Positions 7,907-18,248 are shown, numbered from the stretch's first letter. The stretch: DNA of 64,000 nt from Pyxidicoccus parkwaysis (GCF_017301735.1 NZ_CP071090.1:6004001-6068000), one strand, 5' to 3'. Program-made: numbers and translations. The notes: generated by a model not told the origin, from the sequence alone.

Positions 7907-10413
7907 GCGCCCTCCCCCGTCCGGGCCAGCAGGCCCTGCACCAGCGTCCGCACATCCGACGCGTTCTCACAGGCGAGCGCACGGCGTGCGAGCCCCTCCA
8001 GGTCCGCCATGGACACGCTCCTCAGCAGCGCCTTGATGGCCGGAATGGTGGGAATGGCCACGCTCAGCTCGGTGACGCCGAGCCCCGCGAGCGTCATCGC
8101 TCCCGCCGGGTCTCCCGCCACGCCGCCGCACGCGCCCACCCAGATGCCGGCCGCGCGCGCCGCCTTCACGGTGAGGTCCACCATGCGAAGCACGGCCGGA
8201 TGCACGCCGTCCGCCTGCGGGGCGAGAACCGGATGCTCGCGGTCCATCGCCAGCACGTACTGCGTGAGGTCATTGGTGCCGATGGAGAAGAAGGACACCT
8301 CCTTCGCCAACTGGTCCGCGAGCAGCACCGCGGAGGGGACTTCAATCATGATGCCCGTCTCCACCGGCGGCGCGCCCACCTCGCGGCGCACCTCCTCGGT
8401 GATGGCCTTCGCGCGGCGCAACTCCGCGAGCGTGGCCACCATGGGGAACATGATGCGCACCGGCCCTTCCAGGGACGCGCGGAGGATGGCGCGCAATTGC
8501 GTGCGGAACAAATCCTCCCGCTCGAAGCACAGGCGGATGCCGCGCACGCCGAGGAACGGGTTGGCCTCCGCGGGGAGCGACAGGTAGGGCACCTGCTTGT
8601 CGCCGCCGATGTCCAGCGTGCGGAGGATGATGGGCAGCCCGTTCAGCGCCCGCACCATGGTGCGGTAGGCCTCGTACTGCTCGTCCTCGCCGGGTGGGTC
8701 GTCGCGCTGGAGGAAGAGGAACTCCGTGCGCATCAGCCCCACGCCCTCGCCGCCGGCATCCACGGCCATCTGCGCGTCCTTCGCGGAGCCGATGTTCGCG
8801 GCCACCTCCACGCGGCGCCCGTCGCGGGTGATGGCGGGCTTGTAGCGGTCCAGCTTCTCGGCCTCGCGCTGCTCGCGCACCCTCTCGCGCTGCGTGGCCG
8901 CGCGCTCGAGGTCCTTCGCGGACGGGTTGACGACGAGCACCCCCGCATTGCCGTCGAGGATGCACTCCTGCCCGTTCTGCAAATCGAGCACGGACGGCCC
9001 GGCCGCCACCACCGCGGGAATGTCCAGCGAGCGGGCGATGATGGCCGTGTGCGACGTGGCCCCGCCGCCGACGGTGCACAGCCCCAGCACCATCGCCGGG
9101 TCCAGCTTCGCGGTGTCGGACGGAGCCAGGTCCTCGGCCAGCAGCACCACGGGATGGTCCGGCAGCGAGGCCACGCCCTCCACCACATCCGCCAGCAGGC
9201 GCAGCACGCGGCGGCCCACGTCGCGCAAATCACCGGCGCGCGCGGCGAGCAGCGGGTCCGCGAGGCGCGCGAGCACATCCGCTCGTGCCTCGTAGACGGT
9301 GCGCCACGCCCAGCCGGCGCTCGCCCCCGCGTCGATGTGCTGGTGCGCCTCCGTCACCATGTCCGGGTCGTCCAGCAGCTCCTGGTGCGCCTTGAAGATG
9401 GCGGCGCGCGCGGCACCGGCCTTCTTGAAGAACTCCTTGTACAGGTTGTGGAGGTCCGCCGTGGCGCTGGCCAGGGCCCTGTCCAGGCGCTCCCGCTCGC
9501 GGACCGCGTCCGGTGCCCGCTCCTCCACCTCCAGGCGCTCATGCTGGAAGGCCCACAGCGGCCCCGCGGCGATGCCCGGCGACGCGGAGATACCGGCCAC
9601 CAGCGTCCCCTCGTAGTCGAGCCGCACCGCCGGCACCGCGACGGGCTCTGGGGCACCACCGGGCCGGGACGGCGCCGCTCCTCCTTCACCCAGCCCCTCT
9701 TCGAAGGCCTCACGAATGGCGGCAATCGCTGTCGGCGCATCGTCGCCCACGGCGCCGACAATCAGCGTGGCACCGCCCCGGGCCCCGAGCGACAGCAACG
9801 TCACCATGCTCTTCGCATTGGCCGTCCTGCCGTCGTACTTGACGAAGATTTCGCTGCGGAAGCGCTTGGCCACCTCCACGAGCACGGTGGACGGACGCGC
9901 GTGCAGGCCGTGCGGCACGGGCGACGTCACCTCGATGCTGCAGCCGCCACCGGACAGGGGCGCCGGTGCGTGCTCGGCCCTCGCGGGAGCCCCGTTCAGC
10001 GTGGCGACGACGAGGTCCTCATCCGTCGTGCGGGCCAGCTCCTCCGACTTCGCCGCGTCGCCGAGCACGCCGGTGAGGTTGGCCAGCACCTGGAGGTGCT
10101 CATCCGAGCGCGCGGCGATGCCGACGACGAGGCGCGCGTGCCCTTCCCCACCCCAGTCCACGCCCCGGGGGAACTGCACGACGACGACGCCGGTCTGCTT
10201 CACCATCTCCCGCGCATCGGGCGTGCCGTGAGGAATGGCGATGCCGTGCCCCAGGTACGTCGCGGAGACCTTCTCGCGCCGGAGCATGCTGTCGATGTAG
10301 CCGGGCTCGACGAAGCCCACGTCCACCAGCGTCTGCCCGACGAGGCGGATGGCCTCCGTCTGGCTCGTGGCGGCCTGTCCCAGGCGAACGTGCGTCCTGC
10401 GCAGTCTCAGCAT
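7903..10413 (-). CDS. fruB: Fructose PTS multiphosphoryl transfer protein, EIIA-HPr-EI fusion
   Basis: An 836-residue fusion carrying phosphate from PEP to FruA in one soluble chain. EIIA(Fru) is residues 1-145 with active His near 62 (GIAIPHGTPD). HPr is about 157-245 with His near 171 (HGLHARPSTV). Enzyme I is about 270-836 with phospho-His near 455 (GGATSHTAIIARS), the PEP-site arginine segment LMRTEFLFL, and the C-terminal GACGGVAGDP with the catalytic Cys. Domain order matches the FruB/MTP proteins of Pseudomonas and Xanthomonas. Its own EI and HPr mean it does not need separate ptsHI genes, and none are present here. GGAG sits 6 nt before the ATG; the gene starts 9 nt after the helicase stop. 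Confidence 0.93.
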   Translation of the reverse strand: MLRLRRTHVRLGQAATSQTEAIRLVGQTLVDVGFVEPGYIDSMLRREKVSATYLGHGIAIPHGTPDAREMVKQTGVVVVQFPRGVDWGGEGHARLVVGIAARSDEHLQVLANLTGVLGDAAKSEELARTTDEDLVVATLNGAPARAEHAPAPLSGGGCSIEVTSPVPHGLHARPSTVLVEVAKRFRSEIFVKYDGRTANAKSMVTLLSLGARGGATLIVGAVGDDAPTAIAAIREAFEEGLGEGGAAPSRPGGAPEPVAVPAVRLDYEGTLVAGISASPGIAAGPLWAFQHERLEVEERAPDAVRERERLDRALASATADLHNLYKEFFKKAGAARAAIFKAHQELLDDPDMVTEAHQHIDAGASAGWAWRTVYEARADVLARLADPLLAARAGDLRDVGRRVLRLLADVVEGVASLPDHPVVLLAEDLAPSDTAKLDPAMVLGLCTVGGGATSHTAIIARSLDIPAVVAAGPSVLDLQNGQECILDGNAGVLVVNPSAKDLERAATQRERVREQREAEKLDRYKPAITRDGRRVEVAANIGSAKDAQMAVDAGGEGVGLMRTEFLFLQRDDPPGEDEQYEAYRTMVRALNGLPIILRTLDIGGDKQVPYLSLPAEANPFLGVRGIRLCFEREDLFRTQLRAILRASLEGPVRIMFPMVATLAELRRAKAITEEVRREVGAPPVETGIMIEVPSAVLLADQLAKEVSFFSIGTNDLTQYVLAMDREHPVLAPQADGVHPAVLRMVDLTVKAARAAGIWVGACGGVAGDPAGAMTLAGLGVTELSVAIPTIPAIKALLRSVSMADLEGLARRALACENASDVRTLVQGLLARTGEGA

Positions 10414-10422
10414 CGGCGCTCC

Positions 10423-13374
10423 TCAGGAGAACAGCTCGAGCAGGTCTTCTCGGGTGATGGCCGTCGCGGCGGAGGCCTCGCTCAGGGCGGCCTCGAAGAT
10501 GGCGCGCTTCTTCTCCTGGAGCCCCAGGATGCGCTCCTCCACCGTCCCCTGCGAGACGAGCCGGTACACCATCACCGTCCGCTCCTGGCCGATGCGGTGC
10601 GCGCGGTCCGCCGCCTGCGCCTCCACGGCCGGGTTCCACCACGGGTCCACCAGGAACACGTGGTCCGCCGCCGTGAGGTTGAGGCCCGTGCCGCCGGCCT
10701 TGAGCGACATCAGCAGCACCGGCGCGCCGCCGTCCGACTGGAAGCGTTGCGTGATTTCGCCGCGGTTCGGAGTCGAGCCGTCCAGCCGCTCGAAGGTGAT
10801 GTTGGCCGCCTTGAGCTGCGGCTCGATGAGGTCCAACATCGACGTCCACTGCGAGAAGACGAGCGCCTTGTGGCCTTCCGACACCGCGGTGTCGAGCGCA
10901 TCCACCAGCGTCTCCACCTTCGACGACGTATTGGCCCGCTGGCCCGGCACGAGCGCCGGGTGGCACGCGGCCTGACGCAGCCGGAGCAGCGCCTCCAACG
11001 CCTTGAGCACGCTGCCGCCCTCGTTGAGCAGCGCCACGACCTCCTTCCGCGTCGCCGCCATGACAGCGTCGTAGACGGAGCGCTCGCGCTCATCCAACTG
11101 CACGTGCATCACCGACTCGATGCGCGGCGGCAGCTCGGGCGCCACGTCGCGCTTGAGGCGGCGCAGGACAAAGGGACGAATCTTCCGGCGCAGTCCCTCC
11201 GCGGCATCGGCACGGCCATCGGAGATGGGCTGCGCCACCTTGTCCTGGAAGTGCCTCCGCCCCCCGAGCAGGCCCGGGTTGGTGAAGTGCATCAGGCTCC
11301 ACAGCTCTTCCAGCCGGTTCTCCAGCGGGGTGCCGCTGAGCGCGAGCCGGAAGCCGGCCTTGAGCCCGAAGGCCGCGCGGGCCACCTGGCTCTCCGGGTT
11401 CTTGATGGCCTGCGCCTCGTCCAGCACCACCGCGTCCCAGGTGCGCGCGCCGAGCACCGCCGCGTCCAGGCGCATGAGGGCGTACGTGGTCAGCGTCACG
11501 TCCGCGGCCGCGTCCAACGCGCGACCGGGCCCGTGGTACACGCAGACCTTGAGCGACGGGCGGAAGCGCTTCAGCTCGGCGGCCCAGTTCGGCAGCACGC
11601 TGGTGGGGCACACCACGAGCGAGCCCGGCCCCAGCGCGCAAATCGTCTGGAGCGTCTTTCCGAGGCCCATGTCGTCCGCGAGGATTCCGCCCAGCCCCGC
11701 GTTGCGCAGGAAACCGAGCCAGCTCACGCCCTGGAGCTGATACGGGCGCAGCGTCGCGTTGAGCTCCTGCGGCAGCGTCGGCGCGGGCAGCTTCTCGAAG
11801 CCGGACACCAGCGGCGCCAGCCGGTCCAGCCCCGGCGGAGGCGGCTGCTCCAGCGTCTCGCACAACGCGCTCAACTCCGGCAGCGCGTGATTGGACAGCT
11901 TGCCATCCGTCTGCCGCGCGGCGAGCAGGTCCGCCACGCGCTGGCCGTTCTTGTCCAGCCACGCGCGCGGCAGCGGCGCCCAGCCACCACCTTCGAGCGG
12001 CACCAGCCCCAGCCCCTCGGACCACGCGCGCACGACGGCGGCCGCGTCCACGGCCTTGACCTCGCCCTTCGCGCCCTCCACCTGGAACTCCAGCGTGAAG
12101 CGCACGTCGGGCACGCCCTGCGCGTTGGCGCCGGACTGCACCTGGAGCAGCGGCTTGAGCTTCACGTTCGGGCTCACGAGGCCCGCCGCGTCGCCTGCCA
12201 GGTCACCACGCCAGCGGCGGAGCCTGTCCGCCCAGCGCACCATCTCCGGGCCCGCCACCGTCAGCCGGCGGCCCGGCACGAGGTTGAGCTCGTCGCGGAG
12301 CTGGTGGATGAGGCGCTGCTCCGCGGCCTCGTCGCGCAGCGGCACCGCACCGCGCAGGTACACCATGCGCCCGTTGTCGATGCGCACCACGGGCGGCGCT
12401 CCGTACACGAGCGTGGGCAGCACGGACAGGCCCTGCTCCAACTGGTTCAGCTCCAGCAGGATGCGCGGCCGCAGCTCGCGGTCCAGGCGCGGCAGGCGCT
12501 TGCTGCGCACCTCGACGGAGACGCGGCGGCCCAGCTCAGGGAGAATCTTCGCGGTCAGCTCGCCCACCTGCTCCACGGAGTAGGTGCGGACGATGGGTAG
12601 CGACTGGAGCCACGCGCCCGTCATCTGCGTCTCGCCCAGGCGAGCCAGCGTGTCACCAGCGAGCGCGACGCCGGGGCTCACCACCTCCGTCACGCGCGGG
12701 TCCCTCGTCACCGTCACGGCAATCTGCTGCGCGCGGTCCTCCACCACGGCGCGGGGCAGCACGGGCTCGTCGGACACGGCCACCGGGCGCCCGTCGAGCA
12801 GCACGTTCCGCGCGTTCTCCAGCACCTTGAGGAGCGCCTCCAGCGTCTCCGGAGACAACGTGCCGCGCGTGCGGCGCGCCTCCAGGATGCGGTCCGCGAG
12901 CAGGTCCGCCTGCTCCACCTGGAGCGTCGCCGCCTTCGCGGGCTGCGCCACCAGCGACGTCAGGCTCCCCTCCAGGGGCTCCTCGCGGCCGTCCGCGTGC
13001 GCGAGCGCCCGGTGCAGCTCCAGCCCGCCATCCGCTCGGGTGAAGTGGTACACGACGCGAGACCAGCGGGCCGCCGCCGTCTCCAGCGGTGTCTCCTGCT
13101 TCTCCGCCTGCTGGATGGAGATGGCCGCCGCGACGACGTGCTCGCACGGGTCCACCTGGCTGGGGCAGTCGCACTCCCAGGCGTCGTCGTTCGGGTACAG
13201 GACGACCGTGAGTGCGACCGGCCGGCCCTTGGCCCGGACCCGCAGCTCCAGCTCGCCCTCCTTCTGCGACTGGAGCACCACGGCGCCCGAGCGCGCGAGG
13301 TTGACGCCATTGGACCAGATGCCCGGCTTCGCTTCCTTCCGGACGGCTTCCAGCAGTTGTGCAGTCGCTGACAT
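10423..13374 (-). CDS. SWIM-zinc-finger SNF2-family helicase
   Basis: A 983-residue SF2/SNF2 ATPase. Near the N-terminus a SWIM-type finger has Cys68, Cys70, Cys77 and His79 ([14 protein letters not shown]). The helicase core occupies the C-terminal half: motif [11 protein letters not shown], motif II DEAQ, motif [13 protein letters not shown], then the second RecA lobe with [23 protein letters not shown] and motif [11 protein letters not shown]. Such HepA/Rad54-like bacterial proteins remodel protein-DNA or RNA-polymerase complexes; the exact role is unknown. The ATG is preceded by AGGGA about 11 nt upstream. Only 9 nt separate its stop from fruB, so cotranscription with the fructose genes is likely even though no functional link is known. 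Confidence 0.93.
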   Translation of the reverse strand: MSATAQLLEAVRKEAKPGIWSNGVNLARSGAVVLQSQKEGELELRVRAKGRPVALTVVLYPNDDAWECDCPSQVDPCEHVVAAAISIQQAEKQETPLETAAARWSRVVYHFTRADGGLELHRALAHADGREEPLEGSLTSLVAQPAKAATLQVEQADLLADRILEARRTRGTLSPETLEALLKVLENARNVLLDGRPVAVSDEPVLPRAVVEDRAQQIAVTVTRDPRVTEVVSPGVALAGDTLARLGETQMTGAWLQSLPIVRTYSVEQVGELTAKILPELGRRVSVEVRSKRLPRLDRELRPRILLELNQLEQGLSVLPTLVYGAPPVVRIDNGRMVYLRGAVPLRDEAAEQRLIHQLRDELNLVPGRRLTVAGPEMVRWADRLRRWRGDLAGDAAGLVSPNVKLKPLLQVQSGANAQGVPDVRFTLEFQVEGAKGEVKAVDAAAVVRAWSEGLGLVPLEGGGWAPLPRAWLDKNGQRVADLLAARQTDGKLSNHALPELSALCETLEQPPPPGLDRLAPLVSGFEKLPAPTLPQELNATLRPYQLQGVSWLGFLRNAGLGGILADDMGLGKTLQTICALGPGSLVVCPTSVLPNWAAELKRFRPSLKVCVYHGPGRALDAAADVTLTTYALMRLDAAVLGARTWDAVVLDEAQAIKNPESQVARAAFGLKAGFRLALSGTPLENRLEELWSLMHFTNPGLLGGRRHFQDKVAQPISDGRADAAEGLRRKIRPFVLRRLKRDVAPELPPRIESVMHVQLDERERSVYDAVMAATRKEVVALLNEGGSVLKALEALLRLRQAACHPALVPGQRANTSSKVETLVDALDTAVSEGHKALVFSQWTSMLDLIEPQLKAANITFERLDGSTPNRGEITQRFQSDGGAPVLLMSLKAGGTGLNLTAADHVFLVDPWWNPAVEAQAADRAHRIGQERTVMVYRLVSQGTVEERILGLQEKKRAIFEAALSEASAATAITREDLLELFS

Positions 13375-13472
13375 GGGGCGTGTTTTCCCTACCCCCCACC
13401 GGTGCGCCGCGCAACGACCATCAGGACGCCCCGACGCCGGACAGGCGCCCCCCGAACACAGCGCGGCGCGTC

Positions 13473-13505
13473 GGCCCTGGCCGGTTTCGACACCCGGCCA
13501 GGGCC
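13473..13505 (-). terminator. Strong hairpin after the dipeptidase gene
   Basis: GGCCCTGGCCGG - 9-nt loop - CCGGCCAGGGCC is a perfect 12-bp stem, 14 nt beyond the minus-strand stop of the dipeptidase gene and upstream of the SNF2 gene. No T-run follows, which is common in very GC-rich genomes, so termination is inferred from placement. Confidence 0.5.
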
Positions 13506-13518
13506 CTGACGCCGTCTC

Positions 13519-15561
13519 TCAGCGGCAGGACAGCCAGCTGCACGAGTTGGACAGACACTCCCGCCCATAGAGGCAGGTGGCGCCCTTGGGCTTCTTGTTC
13601 ATGCACTTGCCCTCGTTGAGGCCCCAGCCGCAGTACTGCGAGGTGGCGCACTGGGAGTCGGCGGTGCACGTACAGGTGCCCACGGAGCCGCAGTCGCCGG
13701 AGCTGCACGTGTGGCTGAGGCACTCCTGGTCGAAGCGGCACGCCTGGCCCACCTCCTTGGAGTCCGGCGCGTAGTGCTCGCCGCACAGCACGGGGTACGC
13801 CGCCTCGCGCGTGGCCTTGGCCACGTACGGGGCAACGCCGGAGGTATCGATGTCCGCGGCCGCGTCCGCCATGCCCGTGCGTGGGCCCGCAGCGCGCTCC
13901 CAGACGCGGATGAAGGTCTCCGCCGAGCCGGACAGCGCGGTGGTGTTCGCTCCCACGCGCCCCAGGTCCTTCAGGAGGTCCGGCAGCAGGCCCACGTGCG
14001 CGAGGCCGAACTCGTCGAAGCCGGTGCCCAGACGCGCGGGCCCGCCCACCGTCTGCTGGCGCGACTGCGCGTCGGCCTCGGCCTTGAAGCCGGCGGAGCA
14101 CGCGCCGTAGTCACCGAAGCGCGGGCGCGTCTGCTGGATGAAGCCGTTGAGGTCCGCGCCGAAGGCCATGGGCACCTTGAGGCCCTGACGGCCGAACTCG
14201 TACGCCTGCGCCACCGAGCGCGTGGAACCCTGGCAGTTGTTGGCCACGCCGGACTTCGTGTACGCGAGCGTCTCGTCGTGCGCGGTGCGCAGGCCGAACA
14301 TGCCGCCCGTCTGCCGCACGTAGCGCACCGCCCACGCGGGGGTCGTCTTCTCGTTCTTCTGCAGGTCCGGGTTCATCACCTCGCGGAAGTGGCCGTGGGA
14401 GATGACCAGCGGGTAGTACGCGTTGGCCTGCGACACGGCATACGCGTCCTGCAGGCCCTTCTCCGACAGGTGCGCCACGTCGATGAGCATTCCCTTGGCC
14501 ATCATCGCCTGGAGCAGCGCCTTGCCGTCCGCGGTGAGCCCGCGCGTGTTGCGGCAGTTGCCGGCGGCGTCCTTGTACACGTCGAAGCCGAGCGTGAACG
14601 TGTCCGTCGTCACACCGCAGTCCGTGTCGATGTGACAGTTCTCCAGGAACTGCGCCGCCTGGAAGATGGGGTTGTGCAGCGCCGCGCCGCCGAAGCGGTT
14701 GTCGAGCTGGTGCACCGGCTGCAGCGAACGCACGCCGAGCGCGTAGAAGCGGTCCAGCTCCGAGCGCCAGTCCCTGGTGCCGAACAGCTTGCTCACCTCG
14801 ATGGAGAGCACCATGGCCAGCTTGCCCTCGGAGATGATGCGGCGCGCGTCCGCGGGCGAGAGGGCAATCTCCACCCAGTCGTTGGCGGCGTCGAAGGCCT
14901 TCGCCATCTGGAGCTGCACCTCCACGTCGGCCATCTCGTCACAGGGGCGCTTGATGTTGTCGTACGGCAGCGCCTTGCAGAGGAACTCGTTGCTGACGAG
15001 CGACACCATGACCAGGGACATGCCGCCGTCCTTGGCCTGCTTGAGCCACCCGCCCCAGGATTGCTGGTGGGCGATGGTGTCCCAGCGAGGCCATTGCGTA
15101 TTCACGGTGGCGCGGCCGAGGTGGATGCCGGTATCACCCTCGGTGCCCTCAATCTTGCCGATGTACTCGGAGGCCACCGCGCCACCGATGCCGAAGAAGG
15201 CGGAGAGGATGGGGACGCCGCTCAGGTCCACGCTGCCCGAGTTGGGACATAGGTTGAGCATGTTGCTCAGGTCCATGCGTACGCGTGCGTGGTCGCTCTC
15301 CGGAAGTCCGCCGTCACAGCTCGCGAGTGTCCCGAGGTGGCTGCCGTGGAACCAGCCGCCGCCGAAGGCCTCCTCCGCGAACATGTGGTGGTGCAGCTCC
15401 GCGAAGCCCGGCACCGCGAGCCCCTGATGGACTTCGGCGACAGGCGCGGGAGCGGCGGCGGGGAGGGACACTTCTTCCTCCACCGGGCCGCAGCCCAGAC
15501 CCAAGGTGAATGACAGGGCGGCCAGCACCGCACGGCGGGCCGAGGGGTAATACCCAGGCAT
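13519..15561 (-). CDS. Exported M19-like membrane dipeptidase with Cys-rich tail
   Basis: About 680 residues. The chosen ATG (15561) follows GGGAG and gives a lipoprotein signal ending LGLGCG; an in-frame start at 15726 would add an unlikely 55-residue extension. The central part resembles renal-dipeptidase (M19) enzymes: ELHHHMF (metal ligands), LSIEV (bridging Glu region), LIDVAHLSEKGL and LVISHGH (later His ligands). The HxD of the classical first motif is not obvious, so activity is uncertain. The last 75 residues hold about 14 Cys in a repeat pattern such as CRFDQECLSHTC, typical of myxobacterial surface proteins. The enzyme would act in the periplasm or at the cell surface. It is divergent from the DUF4331 operon. 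Confidence 0.8.
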   Translation of the reverse strand: MPGYYPSARRAVLAALSFTLGLGCGPVEEEVSLPAAAPAPVAEVHQGLAVPGFAELHHHMFAEEAFGGGWFHGSHLGTLASCDGGLPESDHARVRMDLSNMLNLCPNSGSVDLSGVPILSAFFGIGGAVASEYIGKIEGTEGDTGIHLGRATVNTQWPRWDTIAHQQSWGGWLKQAKDGGMSLVMVSLVSNEFLCKALPYDNIKRPCDEMADVEVQLQMAKAFDAANDWVEIALSPADARRIISEGKLAMVLSIEVSKLFGTRDWRSELDRFYALGVRSLQPVHQLDNRFGGAALHNPIFQAAQFLENCHIDTDCGVTTDTFTLGFDVYKDAAGNCRNTRGLTADGKALLQAMMAKGMLIDVAHLSEKGLQDAYAVSQANAYYPLVISHGHFREVMNPDLQKNEKTTPAWAVRYVRQTGGMFGLRTAHDETLAYTKSGVANNCQGSTRSVAQAYEFGRQGLKVPMAFGADLNGFIQQTRPRFGDYGACSAGFKAEADAQSRQQTVGGPARLGTGFDEFGLAHVGLLPDLLKDLGRVGANTTALSGSAETFIRVWERAAGPRTGMADAAADIDTSGVAPYVAKATREAAYPVLCGEHYAPDSKEVGQACRFDQECLSHTCSSGDCGSVGTCTCTADSQCATSQYCGWGLNEGKCMNKKPKGATCLYGRECLSNSCSWLSCR

Positions 15562-15594
15562 ACGAGACTCCCTTCTCACTCCGAGTGGACCCTG

Positions 15595-15690
15595 TCTCTT
15601 AGTGGAGATTCCGGAGAAATACACGCCAGGCCCGCAAAACACGCCCAGCCTGATGCAAGGCATTGGCCGCTTTCGTGCGATGCGTTGCGA
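15595..15690 (+). repeat. 96-bp intergenic repeat, copy A
   Basis: This stretch aligns without gaps to 18286-18381 at 69 of 96 positions (hand count). Best-conserved blocks are TCTCTT-GTG, TTCCGG, ACACGCCAGGCC and GGCC-CTTTC. It ends 106 bp before the GTG of the DUF4331 operon; copy B ends 102 bp before surE in the same orientation. A shared promoter or regulatory segment is the simplest reading. Confidence 0.7.
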
Positions 15691-15796
15691 AGTCGGGCGC
15701 CTGGGGCTCGCCGCAATATTTACCAAGTCGCTCCGTGCCCTCGGCTCGTACGGTCCTTGCGGCTCGCGGGGAGACCGCGACGACAGGAGACCTCGA

Positions 15797-16501
15797 GTGC
15801 AGCGACATCAACCTGGAAGCCGGCGGCTCGGCATGATGGTGGCCGCCGGAATGTTGTCCACCCTGGTACCCGGCGCCGCGCGCGCGTCGGACCATCTCGA
15901 TACCCCCACCGTCATCGCGGACCCCGCGGCCGACATCGCGGACCTGTTCGCGTGGATGTCACCCGACGGGCACCGCTTGAACCTGGCGATGACCGTGGTC
16001 GCCCATCAGTTCTCGGACCGCTTGCAGTACGTCTTCCACGTCGACAGTGGTGCGCGGTTCGGTGAGACCACCGCCACCACCGACATCGTGTGTCAGTTCG
16101 ATGTGGCGAACACCGCCGAGTGCTGGGCGGGTGACGCCGACCATGTGCGCGGCGATGCGAGCAAGCCGGTCGGTCTCGAAGGGAGCAATCGGCGGTTCAA
16201 GGTGTTCGCCGGGCTGCGCGACGACCCGTTCTTCAACAACGTGAGGGGAACCCGGGCGGCCCTGAACGTCGCGGCGGCCGCGCTCCAGGGCGGAGCGACC
16301 GTGGATGCGGCGGGCTGCCCCCAATTCGACGAGGCGACCTCGCAGGGGTTCTTCGACAAGTTGCGACACACCGAGGGCGGCCCGGCGAAGAACTTCCTGG
16401 TGGGGTGGAAGGTGGCGTCACTCGTCGTCTCGGTCGACCTGGATGTCGTCGACACGGGCGGCAGGCTGCTGGCGGTGTGGGGAGGCATCTACAAGCCATG
16501 A
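15797..16501 (+). CDS. Exported DUF4331-type protein, N-terminal half
   Basis: A 234-residue secreted protein. The GTG start has AGGAGA 6 nt upstream and gives a signal peptide ending PGAARA-SDHLDTP. The mature part begins with the DUF4331 signature: SDHLDTP, then DPAADIADLFAWMSPDG, followed by the beta-rich FHVDSG region. DUF4331 proteins normally continue into a GRPL(V)N segment and a final GGR-D segment; here those occur in the next gene, which overlaps this stop by 4 nt. The function of DUF4331 is unknown. It is first of three overlapping genes ending with a TPR lipoprotein. Confidence 0.75.
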   Translation: MQRHQPGSRRLGMMVAAGMLSTLVPGAARASDHLDTPTVIADPAADIADLFAWMSPDGHRLNLAMTVVAHQFSDRLQYVFHVDSGARFGETTATTDIVCQFDVANTAECWAGDADHVRGDASKPVGLEGSNRRFKVFAGLRDDPFFNNVRGTRAALNVAAAALQGGATVDAAGCPQFDEATSQGFFDKLRHTEGGPAKNFLVGWKVASLVVSVDLDVVDTGGRLLAVWGGIYKP

Positions 16502-17124
16502 GACATGCTCTGCATACGCGCGTGTATTCGATTCTCTCGCTGACGTTCCTCGCACTGGTGTCCGGGTGTGCCTCGCAGAACGTGGCCGCGCGGGAGGGAA
16601 TCCCACCGCGTCCGAAGCTCGGAGCACCGGTGGACCGCATCGGACGGCCGCTGACGGCAAACGCGTTGATAGGGCCGCTCGACCCGGACGACGTGAGCGA
16701 CCGGCGCAAGGAGGAATACAACCGCGCCAGCCTCACGGACTGGCCTCAATTCGCGGCCGACATGCAGCGCACGCTCGGGCTCTACGACGGGACGGACCGG
16801 AAGTGTGGGAACCAGTGGCTCGCCAATTCCGGAGCCGCGCCGGCCATGAGGTATCAGCGGCTGGCGAAGGTGCTTGCGGACGACAGGCTCTGGGTCGACA
16901 GCCGGTCGACGGTGTGCACGCGCTACCTGGCGGTCGAGCTCGCCGAGTTCGCGTCTCCGGGGACAGCGAGTGGCGACTGCGGCGGCAGGACTCCCAACGA
17001 AGACGCGAACGACGTGTTCCGTTCGCTGCTGATGCTGGGCACGACGTCCGGCGCCGACGACGGTGTCAGCACGGATGACCGCGTCCACTCGACGTCCGAG
17101 TTCCCGTTCCTGGCGGCCCCATGA
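16498..17124 (+). CDS. Lipoprotein resembling the C-terminal half of DUF4331
   Basis: A 208-residue lipoprotein: signal peptide MRHALHTRVYSILSLTFLAL then the lipobox VSGC. The ATG overlaps the previous stop (ATGA). Segments DRIGRPLTANALI, CGGRTPNEDANDVF, DGVSTDD and the terminal FPFLAAP look like the later parts of single-chain DUF4331 proteins. The simplest reading is that one family-typical protein is divided here into a soluble exported half and a lipid-anchored half. Function is unknown. The next gene overlaps by 4 nt, so translation of all three is probably coupled. Confidence 0.7.
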   Translation: MRHALHTRVYSILSLTFLALVSGCASQNVAAREGIPPRPKLGAPVDRIGRPLTANALIGPLDPDDVSDRRKEEYNRASLTDWPQFAADMQRTLGLYDGTDRKCGNQWLANSGAAPAMRYQRLAKVLADDRLWVDSRSTVCTRYLAVELAEFASPGTASGDCGGRTPNEDANDVFRSLLMLGTTSGADDGVSTDDRVHSTSEFPFLAAP

Positions 17125-18248
17125 GACAACGCGAAGCCTGGGTGGCCTGGTGCGCTCTCGTGCTCACCGCGTGCAGCGGCTCGATGTCAGCAAAGAGCAC
17201 GGCGCCCCTGTACGTCACGACGAGCGGCGCACTCGCGGTCGCGAACCTCGACCACTTGATTGCTCAACAGCGAGACGCGGCCGGAGCCGAGGAACTGCTG
17301 CTGGTCCGAGCGCGGTTCCTGGCTGACTACGAAGCCCTCGACCGCGCGAGCACGCTCGCGGAAGGACGCGTTGAGACCGGCCGCGAGCTGCTGCAACGCG
17401 CGAAGGCACGCTCGGCGGTGCACCGGTTCGCGGATGCGCTCACCGACGTGAACGCGGCCGAGCACGCCGGTGTGGATGCCGGGAGGAGCCAGGCCCTGCG
17501 TGCCTCGATTCTCGTCGCGACGGGACACGCGGGCGAGGTGGTTGCCCAATTGGAGGCCGACGCGGCCCACCATCCAGGCTTCGCGTCGCGCAGTGCGCTC
17601 GCAGGCGCCTACGCGGCGCTTGGCAGATATGACGAGGCGGACCGCCTGTACGTGGAGGCGCTTGCGGACCTCGACACCACGTCACCGTTTCCGTACGCGT
17701 GGGTCTACTTCGCGCGTGGCCTCATGTGGACGGAGCAGGCAGGAGACCCGGCGCGTGGTGAGGCCATGTACACCCGGGCGCTCGTTCATCTTCCTGAGTT
17801 CGCCACGGCGAACATCCACCTCGCCGAGTTGGAGGTTGCACGCGGTGAGCTGAAGTCCGCGATGGCGCGGCTTGAAAGCGTCGTCGCATCGAGTCGCGAG
17901 CCGGAGGCGCTCGCGTTGCTGGGCGAGCTGCACGTGCGGACCGGCGAAGCGGAACGCGGCTCAAGTGAGATTGCGCAGGCACGACAGCGCTTCGAGTCTC
18001 TGCTGGAGCGGCATCCGCTGGCATTCGCGGACCATGCCGCGGAGTTCTACCTCGGCCCCGGCGCCAACGCGGAGCGAGCGTGGGTGCTGGCACAGCAGAA
18101 TCTCGCGGGCCGTGAGACGGACCGTGCCCTGACGCTCGCCGTGCAGGCCGCACGGGCGACGGGGCGGAAAGACGAGGTGTGTGCGCTCGCTTCCAGGGTA
18201 CGAGTCAGGCCCGAGCAGGTGAAAGACGATTGCCAGAGGCGTCCGTAG
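17121..18248 (+). CDS. TPR-repeat lipoprotein
   Basis: A 375-residue protein with a lipoprotein signal (WCALVLTAC-SGS, Cys near 18) and tetratricopeptide-like helices over about residues 95-290. Examples are LAGAYAALGRYDEADRLYVE, MYTRALVHLPEFATANIHLA and LALLGELHVRTGEAERG. TPR arrays bind partner proteins, so this may scaffold the two DUF4331-like products encoded just before it; that link rests on the 4-nt overlap only. It closes the three-gene operon. Confidence 0.75.
   Translation: MRQREAWVAWCALVLTACSGSMSAKSTAPLYVTTSGALAVANLDHLIAQQRDAAGAEELLLVRARFLADYEALDRASTLAEGRVETGRELLQRAKARSAVHRFADALTDVNAAEHAGVDAGRSQALRASILVATGHAGEVVAQLEADAAHHPGFASRSALAGAYAALGRYDEADRLYVEALADLDTTSPFPYAWVYFARGLMWTEQAGDPARGEAMYTRALVHLPEFATANIHLAELEVARGELKSAMARLESVVASSREPEALALLGELHVRTGEAERGSSEIAQARQRFESLLERHPLAFADHAAEFYLGPGANAERAWVLAQQNLAGRETDRALTLAVQAARATGRKDEVCALASRVRVRPEQVKDDCQRRP

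Noticed and set aside
8200-12600. Plus-strand open frame of 1,466 codons opposite fruB and the SNF2 gene
   Set aside because: Antisense shadow; both opposite genes carry full motif sets and this frame has none.
15599-15895. Minus-strand small gene sharing AWRVF-RN-H with a frame at 18047-18367
   Set aside because: The likeness comes from the 96-bp DNA repeat; neither frame has a ribosome site and both overlap real genes.
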